Source of the DNA: Micromonospora matsumotoense
GTDB taxonomy: Bacteria; Actinomycetota; Actinomycetes; Mycobacteriales; Micromonosporaceae
Length of the DNA: 58,748 nucleotides
Assembly: GCF_900091525.1 (NCBI RefSeq)
Contig: NZ_FMCU01000030.1
Coordinates: 1 to 58,748, forward strand
Direction: 5' to 3'
The notes under the pieces were generated by a model, which saw nothing but the letters and a program-made list of their open reading frames with translations, did no database searches and was not told where the DNA came from. Every line of letters starts with the position of its first letter. Position 1 is the first letter of the stretch. The position numbers and the translations under genes are program-made. Of this stretch, positions 37,908 to 46,671 are shown piece after piece.

Positions 37908-38144
37908 TCACTCCTCGGGCGCGAGCAGCGCGCCGGAGGCGGCGTCGCGGACCGTGATCGCGGACATCGGGCACATGTCGGCGGCGTCGATGACCGCCTC
38001 GTCTGGGGCGGTCTCCGGGGCCAGGGCGGACGCCTTGCCGTCCCGGATCTCGATCTGGCGGGGGGCCGCGCCGGCGCAGACCCCGGTACCGATGCAGGCG
38101 TCCCGGTCGACGGTGACCGTCCAGCGGGTGTCCACCGCGGTCAC
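37908..38144 (-). CDS. 3Fe-4S-type ferredoxin, P450 redox partner
   Basis: 78 residues. The Cys pattern CIGTGVC followed by a distal CP (DMCPMSAI) is that of the small actinomycete ferredoxins with a 3Fe-4S cluster that pass electrons to cytochromes P450. The start chosen is GTG 38144, whose last two bases are shared with the P450 stop codon (GTGA overlap). A longer reading from 38195 would begin inside the P450 coding sequence and was rejected. The overlap means tight co-translation with the P450, and the pair acts together in tailoring. No dedicated ferredoxin reductase is seen in the window, so a cellular reductase would be needed. Confidence 0.93.
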   Translation of the reverse strand: MTAVDTRWTVTVDRDACIGTGVCAGAAPRQIEIRDGKASALAPETAPDEAVIDAADMCPMSAITVRDAASGALLAPEE

Positions 38145-39328
38145 CAGGCCACCAACAGCTTGTTCGGGCCGCGGACCAGCAGGCCGGACTTCCACGACAC
38201 GCCCGCGTCACCGTCGGCCAGGCGCAGCTCGGGGAACCGGTCCAGGATGGTGTGCAGGGCCACCTGCAGCTCCATCCGGGCCAGCTGCGCGCCGAGGCAG
38301 TGGTGTGGGCCGTGGCCGAACGCGACGTGCGGGTTCTGCTCGCGGGTGAAGTCGAAGGTCTCCGGGTTGTCGAAGATCTCCGGGTCGCGGTTCGCGCCCG
38401 GCAGCGAGACCAGCACCGGCTCGCCGGCGCGGACGGTGATCCCGCTCAGTTCGACGTCCTCCACCGCGTAGCGGGGGAACATGGCGGCCGGGTTGAGCGG
38501 GATCATCCGCAGCAGTTCCTCCACGGCGGCCGGCACCAGGCTCCGGTCGGCGCGCAGCTGCGCCATCAGCTCCGGCTTGGTCAGCAGCGCGTAGACGAAG
38601 TTGGGGATGTGCGTGGAGACCGTCTCGACGCCGGTGAGCAGCAGCCCGACCCCGGCGATGGAGAGCAACTCCTGCTCGGTCAGCCGGTCGCCCTCGTCGC
38701 GGGCCTTGACCAGCGCGCCGAGCAGGTCGTCGGTGGGCTGCTCACGGCGCTGGGCGACGAGGTTGCCCATGTAGCCGAACAACTGCTCGACATAGACCAT
38801 GAGCTGCTCGCTGGTGCTGGTCAGCCCCTCGGTCCAGATCCGGAACTGGGCGCGGTCCTCGAACGGGACGCCGAGCAGCTCGCAGATCACGGTGATCGGG
38901 AAGGGCAGCGCGAACATCTCGACCAGGTCGCCGGGAGAACCCTTGGCGACCATGTCGTCGAGGTACTCGTTGGCGATCCGCTGCGCGTCCTCGCGAATCC
39001 CGTTGACCCGGCGGGCGGTCAGCGCCTTGCCGGCCAGCTTGCGCAGCCGGGTGTGGTCCGGCGGGTCGAGACCGATGATGCCCTCGTAGGTCATCTCCTC
39101 ACGGAGGCGGGGCTGGTCCTGGCCCTGCGCGGCGGCCCGGCTGAAGCGCGGGTCGGTGAGCACGGTCTTGACGTCCTCGTACCGGGTGGCCAGCCAGCAC
39201 ACCTCGCCGTACGGCAACTGCACCCGGGCCAGCGGCTCGGTGCTGCGCAGCAGCCCGTACGTCGGGTCGATGTCGATCCCGGGCGACTCGCTGAACGGAT
39301 ACTTGCGGATCTCCTGATCGATCGTCAC
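38141..39328 (-). CDS. Cytochrome P450 monooxygenase (tailoring)
   Basis: 395 residues, the standard size for soluble bacterial P450s. Seen: DPPDHTRLRKL near residue 88, the I-helix LLLTGVETVS with acid-Thr pair, the K-helix ExxR (EELLR), and the heme loop FGHGPHHCLGAQLAR with the thiolate Cys at residue 344. Start GTG 39328 with GGGAG eight bases upstream; a far longer in-frame extension upstream has no P450 character. It probably hydroxylates or epoxidises the polyketide or macrolactam after assembly; the position of oxidation cannot be read from sequence. It is divergent from the starter-unit operon across a shared promoter region. Confidence 0.95.
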   Translation of the reverse strand: MTIDQEIRKYPFSESPGIDIDPTYGLLRSTEPLARVQLPYGEVCWLATRYEDVKTVLTDPRFSRAAAQGQDQPRLREEMTYEGIIGLDPPDHTRLRKLAGKALTARRVNGIREDAQRIANEYLDDMVAKGSPGDLVEMFALPFPITVICELLGVPFEDRAQFRIWTEGLTSTSEQLMVYVEQLFGYMGNLVAQRREQPTDDLLGALVKARDEGDRLTEQELLSIAGVGLLLTGVETVSTHIPNFVYALLTKPELMAQLRADRSLVPAAVEELLRMIPLNPAAMFPRYAVEDVELSGITVRAGEPVLVSLPGANRDPEIFDNPETFDFTREQNPHVAFGHGPHHCLGAQLARMELQVALHTILDRFPELRLADGDAGVSWKSGLLVRGPNKLLVAW

Positions 39329-39686
39329 GGAGCACTCCCTCGGGTCGCACCGGGCGCACGTGATCCGGCGCTGGCATCGATGTCTCTTCGGCCGCTCGGT
39401 GCGGTACGGCGTATCCGGGCGACACGCCGGGCGCCGGCCGGACCAGGCGAGGGATACGTAATCAGGAAAGGAAATCCACCTACACCCCCGCGACGCCCCT
39501 AGCCTCCCCCTACCGGCGGCGCTAAGGGGCGGCTCTGGGGTGCCGCTAGGGGTCCGGGCGGACGGCCCGCCACTAGCGTGGGGGCGAGGCAACGCGCTGT
39601 TGACCGTCGAGCGATTCTCGCGGGCGCGCACCGGTGATTGAGTCACGACACGTCGGTGGGCGCAACCCCCCCATGGAGGATGGTTG
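39329..39686. promoter_or_regulatory. Divergent promoter region with a cluster of CCCCTA boxes
   Basis: 358 bp between the P450 and aminomutase starts. It contains the full direct repeat CCCCTAGCCTCCCCCTACC (39496-39514). On the opposite strand are CTAAGGGG (39522-39529) and CTAGGGG (39546-39552), with a GGGG 12 bp away. Together these form the densest set of this motif in the window. A separate A/T patch GATACGTAATCAGG lies near 39450. No gene was seen here. Confidence 0.55.
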
Positions 39687-41033
39687 ATGTCCCTGCTCGT
39701 TTCCACGACCGCCGATCCGGGGCGGTTCCACTCCTTCGGGCCGCACCACATCGATGAACTGGGTGCCCGGTACGGATTGTCGGCCGACAATCTGCACGCG
39801 ATCCGCACCATTTCCCAGGTGCTGCCGTTCCGGGTCAACGAGTACGTCCTGTCGCACCTGATCGACTGGGACCGTATTCCGGACGACCCGATCTTCCGGC
39901 TGGTGTTTCCGCAGCGCGGCATGCTCGCCGCCGCCGACGAACGGATCGTCGGCGACCTGCTGCGCGCCGGCGACCGCAAGGGGCTGCGCGGTGAGGTGGC
40001 CCGAATCCGGGCCGGGCTCAACCCGCACCCCTCCGGGCAGCAGCAGCACAACGTGCCCAGCCTGGACGGCCAGGAGCTGCCGGGCATGCAGCACAAGTAC
40101 CGGGAGACGGTGCTGTACTTCCCGCAGCAGGGGCAGACCTGCCACGCGTACTGCACCTACTGCTTCCGCTGGGCGCAGTTCGTCGGGGACGCCGACCTGC
40201 GGTTCGCCGCGCCCGGCCCGGAGCAGTTGGTGGCGTACCTGCACCGGCATCCGGCGGTGACCGACGTGCTGGTCACCGGGGGCGACCCGATGATCATGTC
40301 GACGGAGCGGCTGCGCAGCCACGTGGAGCCGCTGCTGAAGGTGGACACGGTGCGCACCATCCGGTTCGGCACGAAGGCGGTCGCCTACTGGCCGTACCGG
40401 TTCGTCTCCGACAGCGACGCCGACGATCTGCTGCGACTGTTCTCGCAGGTGGTCGCGTCCGGCCGCAACGTCGCGGTGATGGCCCACTTCAGCCACCCCC
40501 GGGAGCTGGCCACCGAGGTCGCCACCCGGGCCATCGCCCGGATCCGGTCGACCGGGGCGGTGGTCTACTGCCAGGCCCCGCTGATCCGCTACGTCAACGA
40601 CGACGCCCGCGTCTGGAGCGAAATGTGGCGGGCCGAGCTGGCCGTCGGCGCGGTGCCTTACTACATGTTCGTCGAGCGGGACACCGGCCCCCGGGACTAC
40701 TTCCAGGTGCCGCTGACCCGGGCCGCCGACATCTTCCGCACCGCGTACCAGGACCTGCCCGGGCTGGCCCGCACGGTGCGCGGGCCGGTCATGTCGGCGA
40801 CCCCCGGCAAGGTGCTGGTCGACGGCGTCGAGCGGACCGCGGACGGCGACTTCTTCCAGCTCCGGCTGATCCAGGCCCGCGACCGCCGGCTGGTCGGCCG
40901 GCCGTTCCGGGCCCGCTGGTCGGCCGACGCGGCCTGGCTGAGCGACCTGGAGATCGACCCGGCTGCCCCGGCGGACATCCTCGCCGCCGTCAGCCCCAGC
41001 GCGGCCCGCCCCGGCGCGGCCGTCACCGCCTGA
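39687..41033 (+). CDS. KamA-family radical SAM 2,3-aminomutase (probable glutamate 2,3-aminomutase)
   Basis: 448 residues from ATG 39687 behind GGAGGA. The radical SAM cluster motif is C152-x3-C156-x2-C159 (CHAYCTYC), followed by VLVTGGDPM, FGTKAVAYWP, MAHFSHPREL and a probable PLP lysine near 375 (ATPGKVLVDG). This is the lysine 2,3-aminomutase fold, which moves an alpha-amino group to the beta carbon. By eye, the two acidic residues that hold the lysine side chain in the clostridial enzyme are not conserved, so lysine is unlikely. Incednine uses a glutamate 2,3-aminomutase of this type (IdnL4) to make beta-glutamate. It is first in a rightward block with a PLP enzyme, an AT and an adenylation enzyme, which supports a starter-unit role. 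Glutamate as substrate is inference. Confidence 0.85.
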   Translation: MSLLVSTTADPGRFHSFGPHHIDELGARYGLSADNLHAIRTISQVLPFRVNEYVLSHLIDWDRIPDDPIFRLVFPQRGMLAAADERIVGDLLRAGDRKGLRGEVARIRAGLNPHPSGQQQHNVPSLDGQELPGMQHKYRETVLYFPQQGQTCHAYCTYCFRWAQFVGDADLRFAAPGPEQLVAYLHRHPAVTDVLVTGGDPMIMSTERLRSHVEPLLKVDTVRTIRFGTKAVAYWPYRFVSDSDADDLLRLFSQVVASGRNVAVMAHFSHPRELATEVATRAIARIRSTGAVVYCQAPLIRYVNDDARVWSEMWRAELAVGAVPYYMFVERDTGPRDYFQVPLTRAADIFRTAYQDLPGLARTVRGPVMSATPGKVLVDGVERTADGDFFQLRLIQARDRRLVGRPFRARWSADAAWLSDLEIDPAAPADILAAVSPSAARPGAAVTA

Positions 41034-41061
41034 GTACGTACCGACCCGAAGGGAGCTGGCG

Positions 41062-42318
41062 ATGGCCGGCCGGAAAATCTCGCCCAACCTCGCGCTCGAC
41101 CAACTGGTCGCGCAGCGGATCGCCGCCGGCGAGTCCATCGTGCACCTGGGCTTCGGCGAGTCCCGGCTGCCGGTGTTCGCGCCGCTGCGGCGGGCGCTGA
41201 CCGAGGGCGCCGACCGCAACGCGTACGGGCCGGTGGTCGGTGACCCGGACACCCGGGACGCGCTGGCCGGGTACTTCTCCCGTCGCCGGCTGCCCACCGA
41301 GGCGGACCAGGTGATCATCGCGCCGGGCAGCAAGCCGCTGCTGATGGCCCTGCAACTGGTGGTCGGCGGGGACACCATCGTCGCCGCGCCGAGCTGGGTC
41401 ACCTACGCCCCGCAGGCCCGGCTGGCCGGCAAGACCGTGCTGGGGGTGCCGATCCCGGCGTCCTGCGGTGGGGTGCCCGACCCGGCGGCGCTGCGGGAGA
41501 CGATCCGCGCCGCCCGGGTGCTCGGTCACGACCCGCGCATCCTCGTGCTCACCTCGCCGGACAACCCGACCGGCACGCACGCCCCGGACGACCTGGTCCG
41601 GGAGTTGTGCGCGATCGCCGAGGAGGAGGACCTGCTGATCGTCTCGGACGAGATCTACCGGGACATCCTGCACACCCCGGGCACGGACCTGCTCTCCCCC
41701 GCCGAGGTCGCCCCCCGGCGGACCGTGGTGATCACCGGGTTGAGCAAGAACCTGGCGCTCGGCGGCTGGCGGATCGGGGCGGCCCGGTTCCCGACCGGCG
41801 GGTGGGGCGAGCGGCTCCGCGCCGACGTCGCCGCGGTGGCCAGCGAGATCTGGTCCACCCTGGCCGGCCCGATGCAGTCGGTGGCCCGGTACGCCTTCGC
41901 CGAACCGCCGGAGATCCGCGAGCGGTTGACGGCCGACGCCGCGCTGCACGGCGCGGTGGCCGGCGCGGTGCACCGGATCATGGTGGACGCGGGTGCCACC
42001 TGCCGGCCGCCGACCGGCGCGTTCTACGTCTACCCGGACTTCGCGCCGCTGCGGGAGCCGCTGGCCGAGCAGGGCATCACCGACGGCGCGGGGTTGCAGC
42101 GCCACCTGCTGGAGGAGCTGGGCGTCGCGGTGCTCTCCGGCCACCACTTCGGCGACCGGCCGGAGGGGCTGCGGTTCCGCGCCGCGACCAGCATGCTCTA
42201 CGGCGACACCCCGGAGCAGCAGCGGCAGACCCAGACCGCCGCCGACCCGCTGGCCGTGCCGCACGTCGCCGACGCGCTGATCCGCATCGAGCAGGCCCTG
42301 GCCAAGCTCCCCCGGTGA
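41062..42318 (+). CDS. Fold-type I PLP enzyme (aspartate aminotransferase family), probable beta-amino-acid decarboxylase
   Basis: 418 residues, ATG with a GGGAG site, 28 bp after the aminomutase. Family I aminotransferase motifs: NAYGPVVGDPDTRDAL, SPDNPTG, SDEIYRD, and the PLP lysine K229 in SKNLALGGWRIG. By sequence it would be an aminotransferase. In the incednine cluster a PLP enzyme of this kind (IdnL3) decarboxylates beta-glutamate to 3-aminobutyrate right after the aminomutase, so the same role is proposed here. It could instead transaminate a 3-oxo or 2-oxo acid. I cannot separate these from the sequence alone. Confidence 0.85.
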   Translation: MAGRKISPNLALDQLVAQRIAAGESIVHLGFGESRLPVFAPLRRALTEGADRNAYGPVVGDPDTRDALAGYFSRRRLPTEADQVIIAPGSKPLLMALQLVVGGDTIVAAPSWVTYAPQARLAGKTVLGVPIPASCGGVPDPAALRETIRAARVLGHDPRILVLTSPDNPTGTHAPDDLVRELCAIAEEEDLLIVSDEIYRDILHTPGTDLLSPAEVAPRRTVVITGLSKNLALGGWRIGAARFPTGGWGERLRADVAAVASEIWSTLAGPMQSVARYAFAEPPEIRERLTADAALHGAVAGAVHRIMVDAGATCRPPTGAFYVYPDFAPLREPLAEQGITDGAGLQRHLLEELGVAVLSGHHFGDRPEGLRFRAATSMLYGDTPEQQRQTQTAADPLAVPHVADALIRIEQALAKLPR

Positions 42319-42386
42319 CCTCCCCGCCCGGCTCCCCCGCCGACCGCGCCCGCGCCGGTCTGCCCCCGACGACAAGGACGCCCCAG

Positions 42387-43316
42387 ATGACCAGCGCCAT
42401 CGTCTTTCCCGGGATGGGCCCGTGCGACTTCGCCGACGTCGCGAAGTTCATGCTCATCGACCGGGACGCCCGCGAGTTGCTCGCCGCCGCCAGTGACGCC
42501 CTGGACTACGACCTGTTCACCCGCTACCGGGACAGCGACAGCGACTACTCCGAGTACGCCCAGGTCGCCTTCCTGGTCAACTGCGTGGCGCTGGCCCGCT
42601 GGGCGGAACGGACCATGGACCTGCGGCCGGACCTGATCGCCGGGCCCAGCTTCGGGGGCAAGGCCGCCGCCGTGTTCAGCGGCGCGCTGGACTTCGCCGA
42701 GGCGGTCCGGATGACCGCCCGGCTGTCCCGGATCGAGACGGAGTACTTCACCGCCGAGCAGCGCGGCGTGGTGACGATGTCGTTCGTCCGTACCCCGGCC
42801 GAGCGGCTGCGGGAGATCCTGGCCGAGCTGGACGAGGCCGGCGAGTGGTACGAGATCTCCTGCTATGTGGACACCGACTTCTGGATGGTGACCCTGCACG
42901 AGGGGCGTACCGACTGGTTGGCGCAGCGGCTGCGGGCCGGCGGTGGACTGCCGCTGTACGTGATGGACCCCCCGCTGCACGCCGCCGCGTTCCAGCCGCT
43001 GCGGGACCGGGTGGAGGCGGAGCTGTTCGGTTCGCTGCACTTCACCGACCCGCAGATCCCGGTGGTCGCCGACCAGGACGGCACGGTACGCACCACCGCC
43101 GACGGCGTCCGGACCATGCTGCTGGACGGCATCGTCACCCCGGTGCGCTGGCCGGACGTGGTCGCCACGTTCCAGCAGTCCGGGGTGGAGACGGTGCACG
43201 TCTGCGGACCGGACCGGCTCTGGGGTCGGGTCGGCGCCACCGTCCGCAACTTCCGGACCACCATCGTGGACCCCCGGCGGGCGATGCGGCCGATCCGCCG
43301 CACCGTGGCCGCCTGA
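42387..43316 (+). CDS. Stand-alone acyltransferase, VinK-like (starter transfer between ACPs)
   Basis: 309 residues, an acyltransferase-fold protein that opens IVFPGMGP (as in FPGQG). The nucleophile elbow reads GPSFGG (Ser near residue 89), where extender ATs have GHSxG. The partner His is in the segment PPLHAAAF near residue 198. VinK-type enzymes move a dipeptidyl beta-aminoacyl group from a discrete ACP to the loading ACP of the first PKS, and do not use CoA esters. The first PKS here has exactly such an N-terminal ACP without an AT. The gene lies in the starter operon, 68 bp after the PLP enzyme and 25 bp before the adenylation gene. Confidence 0.88.
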   Translation: MTSAIVFPGMGPCDFADVAKFMLIDRDARELLAAASDALDYDLFTRYRDSDSDYSEYAQVAFLVNCVALARWAERTMDLRPDLIAGPSFGGKAAAVFSGALDFAEAVRMTARLSRIETEYFTAEQRGVVTMSFVRTPAERLREILAELDEAGEWYEISCYVDTDFWMVTLHEGRTDWLAQRLRAGGGLPLYVMDPPLHAAAFQPLRDRVEAELFGSLHFTDPQIPVVADQDGTVRTTADGVRTMLLDGIVTPVRWPDVVATFQQSGVETVHVCGPDRLWGRVGATVRNFRTTIVDPRRAMRPIRRTVAA

Positions 43317-43341
43317 CGGTCGGCAGAGCACGGAGGACGAG

Positions 43342-44886
43342 ATGACCCAGCACACCGACTACGCCCTGCACGGCCGGTTCCTCCAGGGGCTGGCCGCCGC
43401 ACCCCGGGCCACCGCCCTGCACCTGTCCACCGGCCCGGTCAGCTACGAGGAGCTGCACACCACCGCGCTGCGCTGGGCCGGGGCGTTGGCCGCCGGCCCG
43501 GACGGGCCACCCCGGGTGGTCGGCATCCTCGCCGGCAAGACCCTGGAGTCGTACGCCGGGCTGCTCGCCACCCTGTACCTGGGGGCGACCGCCGTGCCGT
43601 TGCACCCGGAGTTCCCGGCGGCGCGGACCGCCGGGATGCTCACCGCGTGCGGGGTCTCCGTCCTGCTGCTCGACGACGCCGGGCTGGCGGTCCGGGCGGA
43701 GATGGGCGACGCGGTGGCCGGGGTGCCGGTGTTCGCGCCGGTGGTGGACCCGCGCGGCAGCGGCACCGGGTTGCGGCTGCCGGTGGTCTCGGCGACGCCG
43801 CTGGCCGCGCCCCGCTCCGCCGGCCCCGACGACGTGGCCTACGTGCTGTTCACCTCCGGCTCGACGGGGCGGCCCAAGGGGGTGCCGATCACCCACGGCA
43901 ACCTGCGGCACTACTTCTCGGTGCTGGACGACCGGTACGACTTCGGGCCCGACGACCGCTTCTCGCAGTCGTTCGACCTGAACTTCGACTGCGCGATGTT
44001 CGACCTGTTCTGTGCCTGGGGCACGGGGGCGAGCGTGCATCCGGTGCCGCCGGCGGCGTACCGGGACGTGCCGGCGTTCGTCGCCGAACGGGGCCTGACC
44101 GTGTGGTTCTCCACCCCCAGCGCGATCACCCTGGTCCGGCGGACCGGTCGGCTGGGGGCGGCGGCGATGCCGTCGTTGCGGTGGAGCTTCTTCGCCGGGG
44201 AGGCGCTGCACGCCGCCGATGCGGTGGACTGGCAGGCGGCGGCCCCCGGGTCGACGCTGGAGAACATCTACGGCCCGACCGAGCTGACCGTGACCATCAC
44301 CGGGCACCGCTGGTCGCCGCAGACCTCGCCGGGGCTCTGCGTCAACGGCCTGGTCCCGATCGGTGCCCTGCACGACGGGCACGACGGGGTGCTGCTCGAC
44401 GCCGACGGCGCGGCCAGCGAGGTGGAGGGGGAACTCTGCATCACCGGCCCCCAGCTCACCCCCGGTTACCTCGACCCGGCCGACGACGAGGGCCGGTTCC
44501 TGGTCCGCGACGGTCGGCGCTGGTATCGCACCGGGGACCGGGTCCGGCGACTGGAGAACAAGGAACTGATCTATCTGGGGCGGCTCGACTCGCAGGTGCA
44601 GGTGCACGGGTGGCGGGTGGAGCTGGCCGAGATCGAGCACGCGCTGCGCGGCTGCCCCGGCATCGAGGACGCGGTCACCGTGGCCCGCGCCGGGGCCGGC
44701 GGCACCGAGCTGGTGGTCTTCTACACCGGTGTGCGGACCGCCCCGGCGGAACTGTCCCGGCAGCTGCGGCAGATCCTGCCCAAGGGGATGCTGCCGCGCT
44801 CCTACCGGCACGTGCCGGAGTTCCCGCTGAACTCCAACCGCAAGGTGGACCGCTCCCGGCTGGCCCGCGAGGCCGCGGAGGGCTGA
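43342..44886 (+). CDS. Beta-amino-acid adenylation enzyme, VinN-like
   Basis: 514-residue stand-alone adenylating ligase. Core motifs: FTSGSTGRPKG near 170, SFDLNFDCAMFDLF near 211, YGPTE near 310, YRTGDRV near 395 and the C-terminal lysine in NSNRKVDR near 500. It belongs with the free A-domains (VinN, IdnL1, HitB types) that activate a beta-amino acid as AMP ester and load it on a discrete ACP. In VinN an Asp (Asp230) binds the beta-amino group, and two Asp residues lie in the comparable stretch here. Predicted substrate 3-aminobutyrate, given the upstream aminomutase and PLP enzyme; a different short beta-amino acid is possible. It ends the rightward operon before two terminators. Confidence 0.88.
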   Translation: MTQHTDYALHGRFLQGLAAAPRATALHLSTGPVSYEELHTTALRWAGALAAGPDGPPRVVGILAGKTLESYAGLLATLYLGATAVPLHPEFPAARTAGMLTACGVSVLLLDDAGLAVRAEMGDAVAGVPVFAPVVDPRGSGTGLRLPVVSATPLAAPRSAGPDDVAYVLFTSGSTGRPKGVPITHGNLRHYFSVLDDRYDFGPDDRFSQSFDLNFDCAMFDLFCAWGTGASVHPVPPAAYRDVPAFVAERGLTVWFSTPSAITLVRRTGRLGAAAMPSLRWSFFAGEALHAADAVDWQAAAPGSTLENIYGPTELTVTITGHRWSPQTSPGLCVNGLVPIGALHDGHDGVLLDADGAASEVEGELCITGPQLTPGYLDPADDEGRFLVRDGRRWYRTGDRVRRLENKELIYLGRLDSQVQVHGWRVELAEIEHALRGCPGIEDAVTVARAGAGGTELVVFYTGVRTAPAELSRQLRQILPKGMLPRSYRHVPEFPLNSNRKVDRSRLAREAAEG

Positions 44887-44915
44887 CCCGGTTGATCGAC
44901 GCTGTTGCGCCGAGG

Positions 44916-45015
44916 TGGCGGCATCCGACGGACCGGATGCCGCCATTTCAGCGACCTGGCGGCGACGCAGAGAAACCCCTGGCCGGTCCCCCTCCTGAAG
45001 GGACCGGCCAGGGGT
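44916..45015. terminator. Two tandem terminator hairpins between convergent ligase genes
   Basis: First: 12-bp stem 44916-44927 and 44934-44945, followed by TTT. Second: 16-bp stem 44975-44990 and 45000-45015, with a 9-nt loop. They separate the two oppositely directed adenylation genes. Confidence 0.88.
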
Positions 45016-45029
45016 CGTTCGGGGGCGGG

Positions 45030-46625
45030 TCAGCGCTGTGCGGGCTGTCCCGCGCGGTCGGCCAGAGCCCGCCGGTCGACCTTGCCGTTGGCGTTGACCG
45101 GCAGCTCGTCGATGACCCGGACCTGCTGCGGCACCATGTAGTCGGGCAGCGCCTCCAGGCAGAACGCGCCCAGCTCCATCTCCTCCACGCCGGTGACGCC
45201 CTCGTCGAGCACCACGAAGGCGGCCAGCACCGGGTCCTTGCCCTCCTGGGGCAGCATCAGCGCGGCGGCGCCGGCGATGCCCGGGAACTCCCGGACCCGA
45301 CGCTCCACCTCGCCCAGTTCGACCCGGTTGCCGCGCACCTTGACCAGGGAGTCGGCCCGGCCGGTGAAGTAGAGTTCGCCGCCCTCACCCCGGTAGGCCA
45401 GGTCGCCGGTGCGGAAGACCACCTGCCCGGTGGCCGGGTTGAGCGGGTCGGGGACCAGCGCGGCGGCGGTGGCCTCCGGGTCGTTCCAGTACCCGTGGAA
45501 CAGGGCGGCGCTGCGCAGGTGGATCTGGCCGATGACACCCGGCTCGTCGACCGGCCGGCCGTCCTCGTCGATCAGCAGCATCTCCGCGCCGGGATGGGCG
45601 TGGCCGATGGAGATCCGGTCGATGTCGTCGGGCAGCGGATTCGGCACGTCGGTGAAGGACGCGGCGATGGACTCGCTGCTGCCGAAGCAGTTGACCACCC
45701 GGGCGTGCGGCAGGGCACGTTGCAGCTCCCGCATCTCCGGCAGAGGGAAGTTCTCGCCGGAGTAGAGCACCCCGCGGATCTGCTCACCGAGCGCGGCCAA
45801 CCCGGCGAACTCGTGCCGCAGCACCCCCCGCCAGATCGACGGCACGCCGTTGACCTGGGTGGCACCGCTGTCGGCGAGGAACTGCACGAAGCGGCGCGGC
45901 CAGCGCAGCAGCGACCGGGGAACCGGCACCACGGCCGCGCCGCTGCCCAGCGCCAGCCCGATGTCGAGCAGCGAGAAGTCGAACTGCAGCGGCGAGGTGG
46001 TGGCGACCCGGTCCTCGGCGGAGACGATGCCGTGCCGCAGCATCCCCCGGAAGAAGGCGAGCACGCCCCGGTGGCTCATCACCACGCCCTTGGGCCGGCC
46101 GGTGGTGCCCGACGTGAAGATCATGTAGGCCGGGTCGGTGGGGACCAGCTCCCGGCGGTGCCGGGTGCGCGGCGCGGGCGCCCGCTCGACCTGGATGCCG
46201 TCCGGGCCGAACCGGGCGGTGCCCAGCGGCGCGGGCACGCCGTCGCGGCGGCCGTCGACGGGTTGCAGGTGCAGCGCGGCGGCGGTGCTCTCGGCGATCA
46301 GCGCGAGCCGCTGGGCGGGGGTCTCCGGGCTGACCGGGATGAACGTCAGGCCCAGCGAGGAGCAGGCGAGGAAGACGGCGATGGCGGTCGGCGAGGTGTC
46401 CGACTCCAGAATCACCCGGTCGCCGATGTCCAGGCCGAGTTCGTCGAGAGCGGCGGCGTAGCCGTCCACCCGCTGGGCGAGCTGACGGTACGAGATGGAG
46501 CCAACCTCGCCGCCGACGGCCTGGATGACGGCCGGCTTGTCGGGCGTCAGCCGGGCGCCCGCCAACAGGAACTCGTGCAGCGTCTCCACGGAGGCGTGCG
46601 TGCGCGCGAAGTTCTCTCGACTCAT
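45030..46625 (-). CDS. Second adenylation enzyme, VinM-like aminoacyl-ACP ligase
   Basis: 531 residues with FTSGTTGRPKG near 169, NCFGSSES near 312 in the place of the YGPTE motif, FRTGDLAYRGEGG near 405, GRADSLVKVRGNRVEL, and the catalytic lysine in NANGKVDRRAL near 513. It resembles VinM and its relatives, which activate an alpha-amino acid (L-Ala in vicenistatin) and transfer it to the amino group of the beta-aminoacyl-ACP, capping it during chain growth. The uncapping partner is the iminopeptidase-like gene at 48589-49485. The start ATG 46625 lacks a strong ribosome site. It is divergent from the discrete ACP it should act on. The amino acid used here is not determined. Confidence 0.86.
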   Translation of the reverse strand: MSRENFARTHASVETLHEFLLAGARLTPDKPAVIQAVGGEVGSISYRQLAQRVDGYAAALDELGLDIGDRVILESDTSPTAIAVFLACSSLGLTFIPVSPETPAQRLALIAESTAAALHLQPVDGRRDGVPAPLGTARFGPDGIQVERAPAPRTRHRRELVPTDPAYMIFTSGTTGRPKGVVMSHRGVLAFFRGMLRHGIVSAEDRVATTSPLQFDFSLLDIGLALGSGAAVVPVPRSLLRWPRRFVQFLADSGATQVNGVPSIWRGVLRHEFAGLAALGEQIRGVLYSGENFPLPEMRELQRALPHARVVNCFGSSESIAASFTDVPNPLPDDIDRISIGHAHPGAEMLLIDEDGRPVDEPGVIGQIHLRSAALFHGYWNDPEATAAALVPDPLNPATGQVVFRTGDLAYRGEGGELYFTGRADSLVKVRGNRVELGEVERRVREFPGIAGAAALMLPQEGKDPVLAAFVVLDEGVTGVEEMELGAFCLEALPDYMVPQQVRVIDELPVNANGKVDRRALADRAGQPAQR

Positions 46626-46671
46626 GGCCGGAGCGTATCGGCGGCTCCGGCGGCCCCCACCCGCATCGACC

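Noticed and set aside
39329..40156. Long N-terminal extension of the P450
   Set aside because: Runs through the divergent promoter into the aminomutase gene; the P450 with GTG at 39328 has normal length and a good ribosome site.
39687..41033. Calling the aminomutase a lysine 2,3-aminomutase
   Set aside because: Lysine side-chain binding acids do not appear conserved, and the neighbours fit a glutamate-derived starter.
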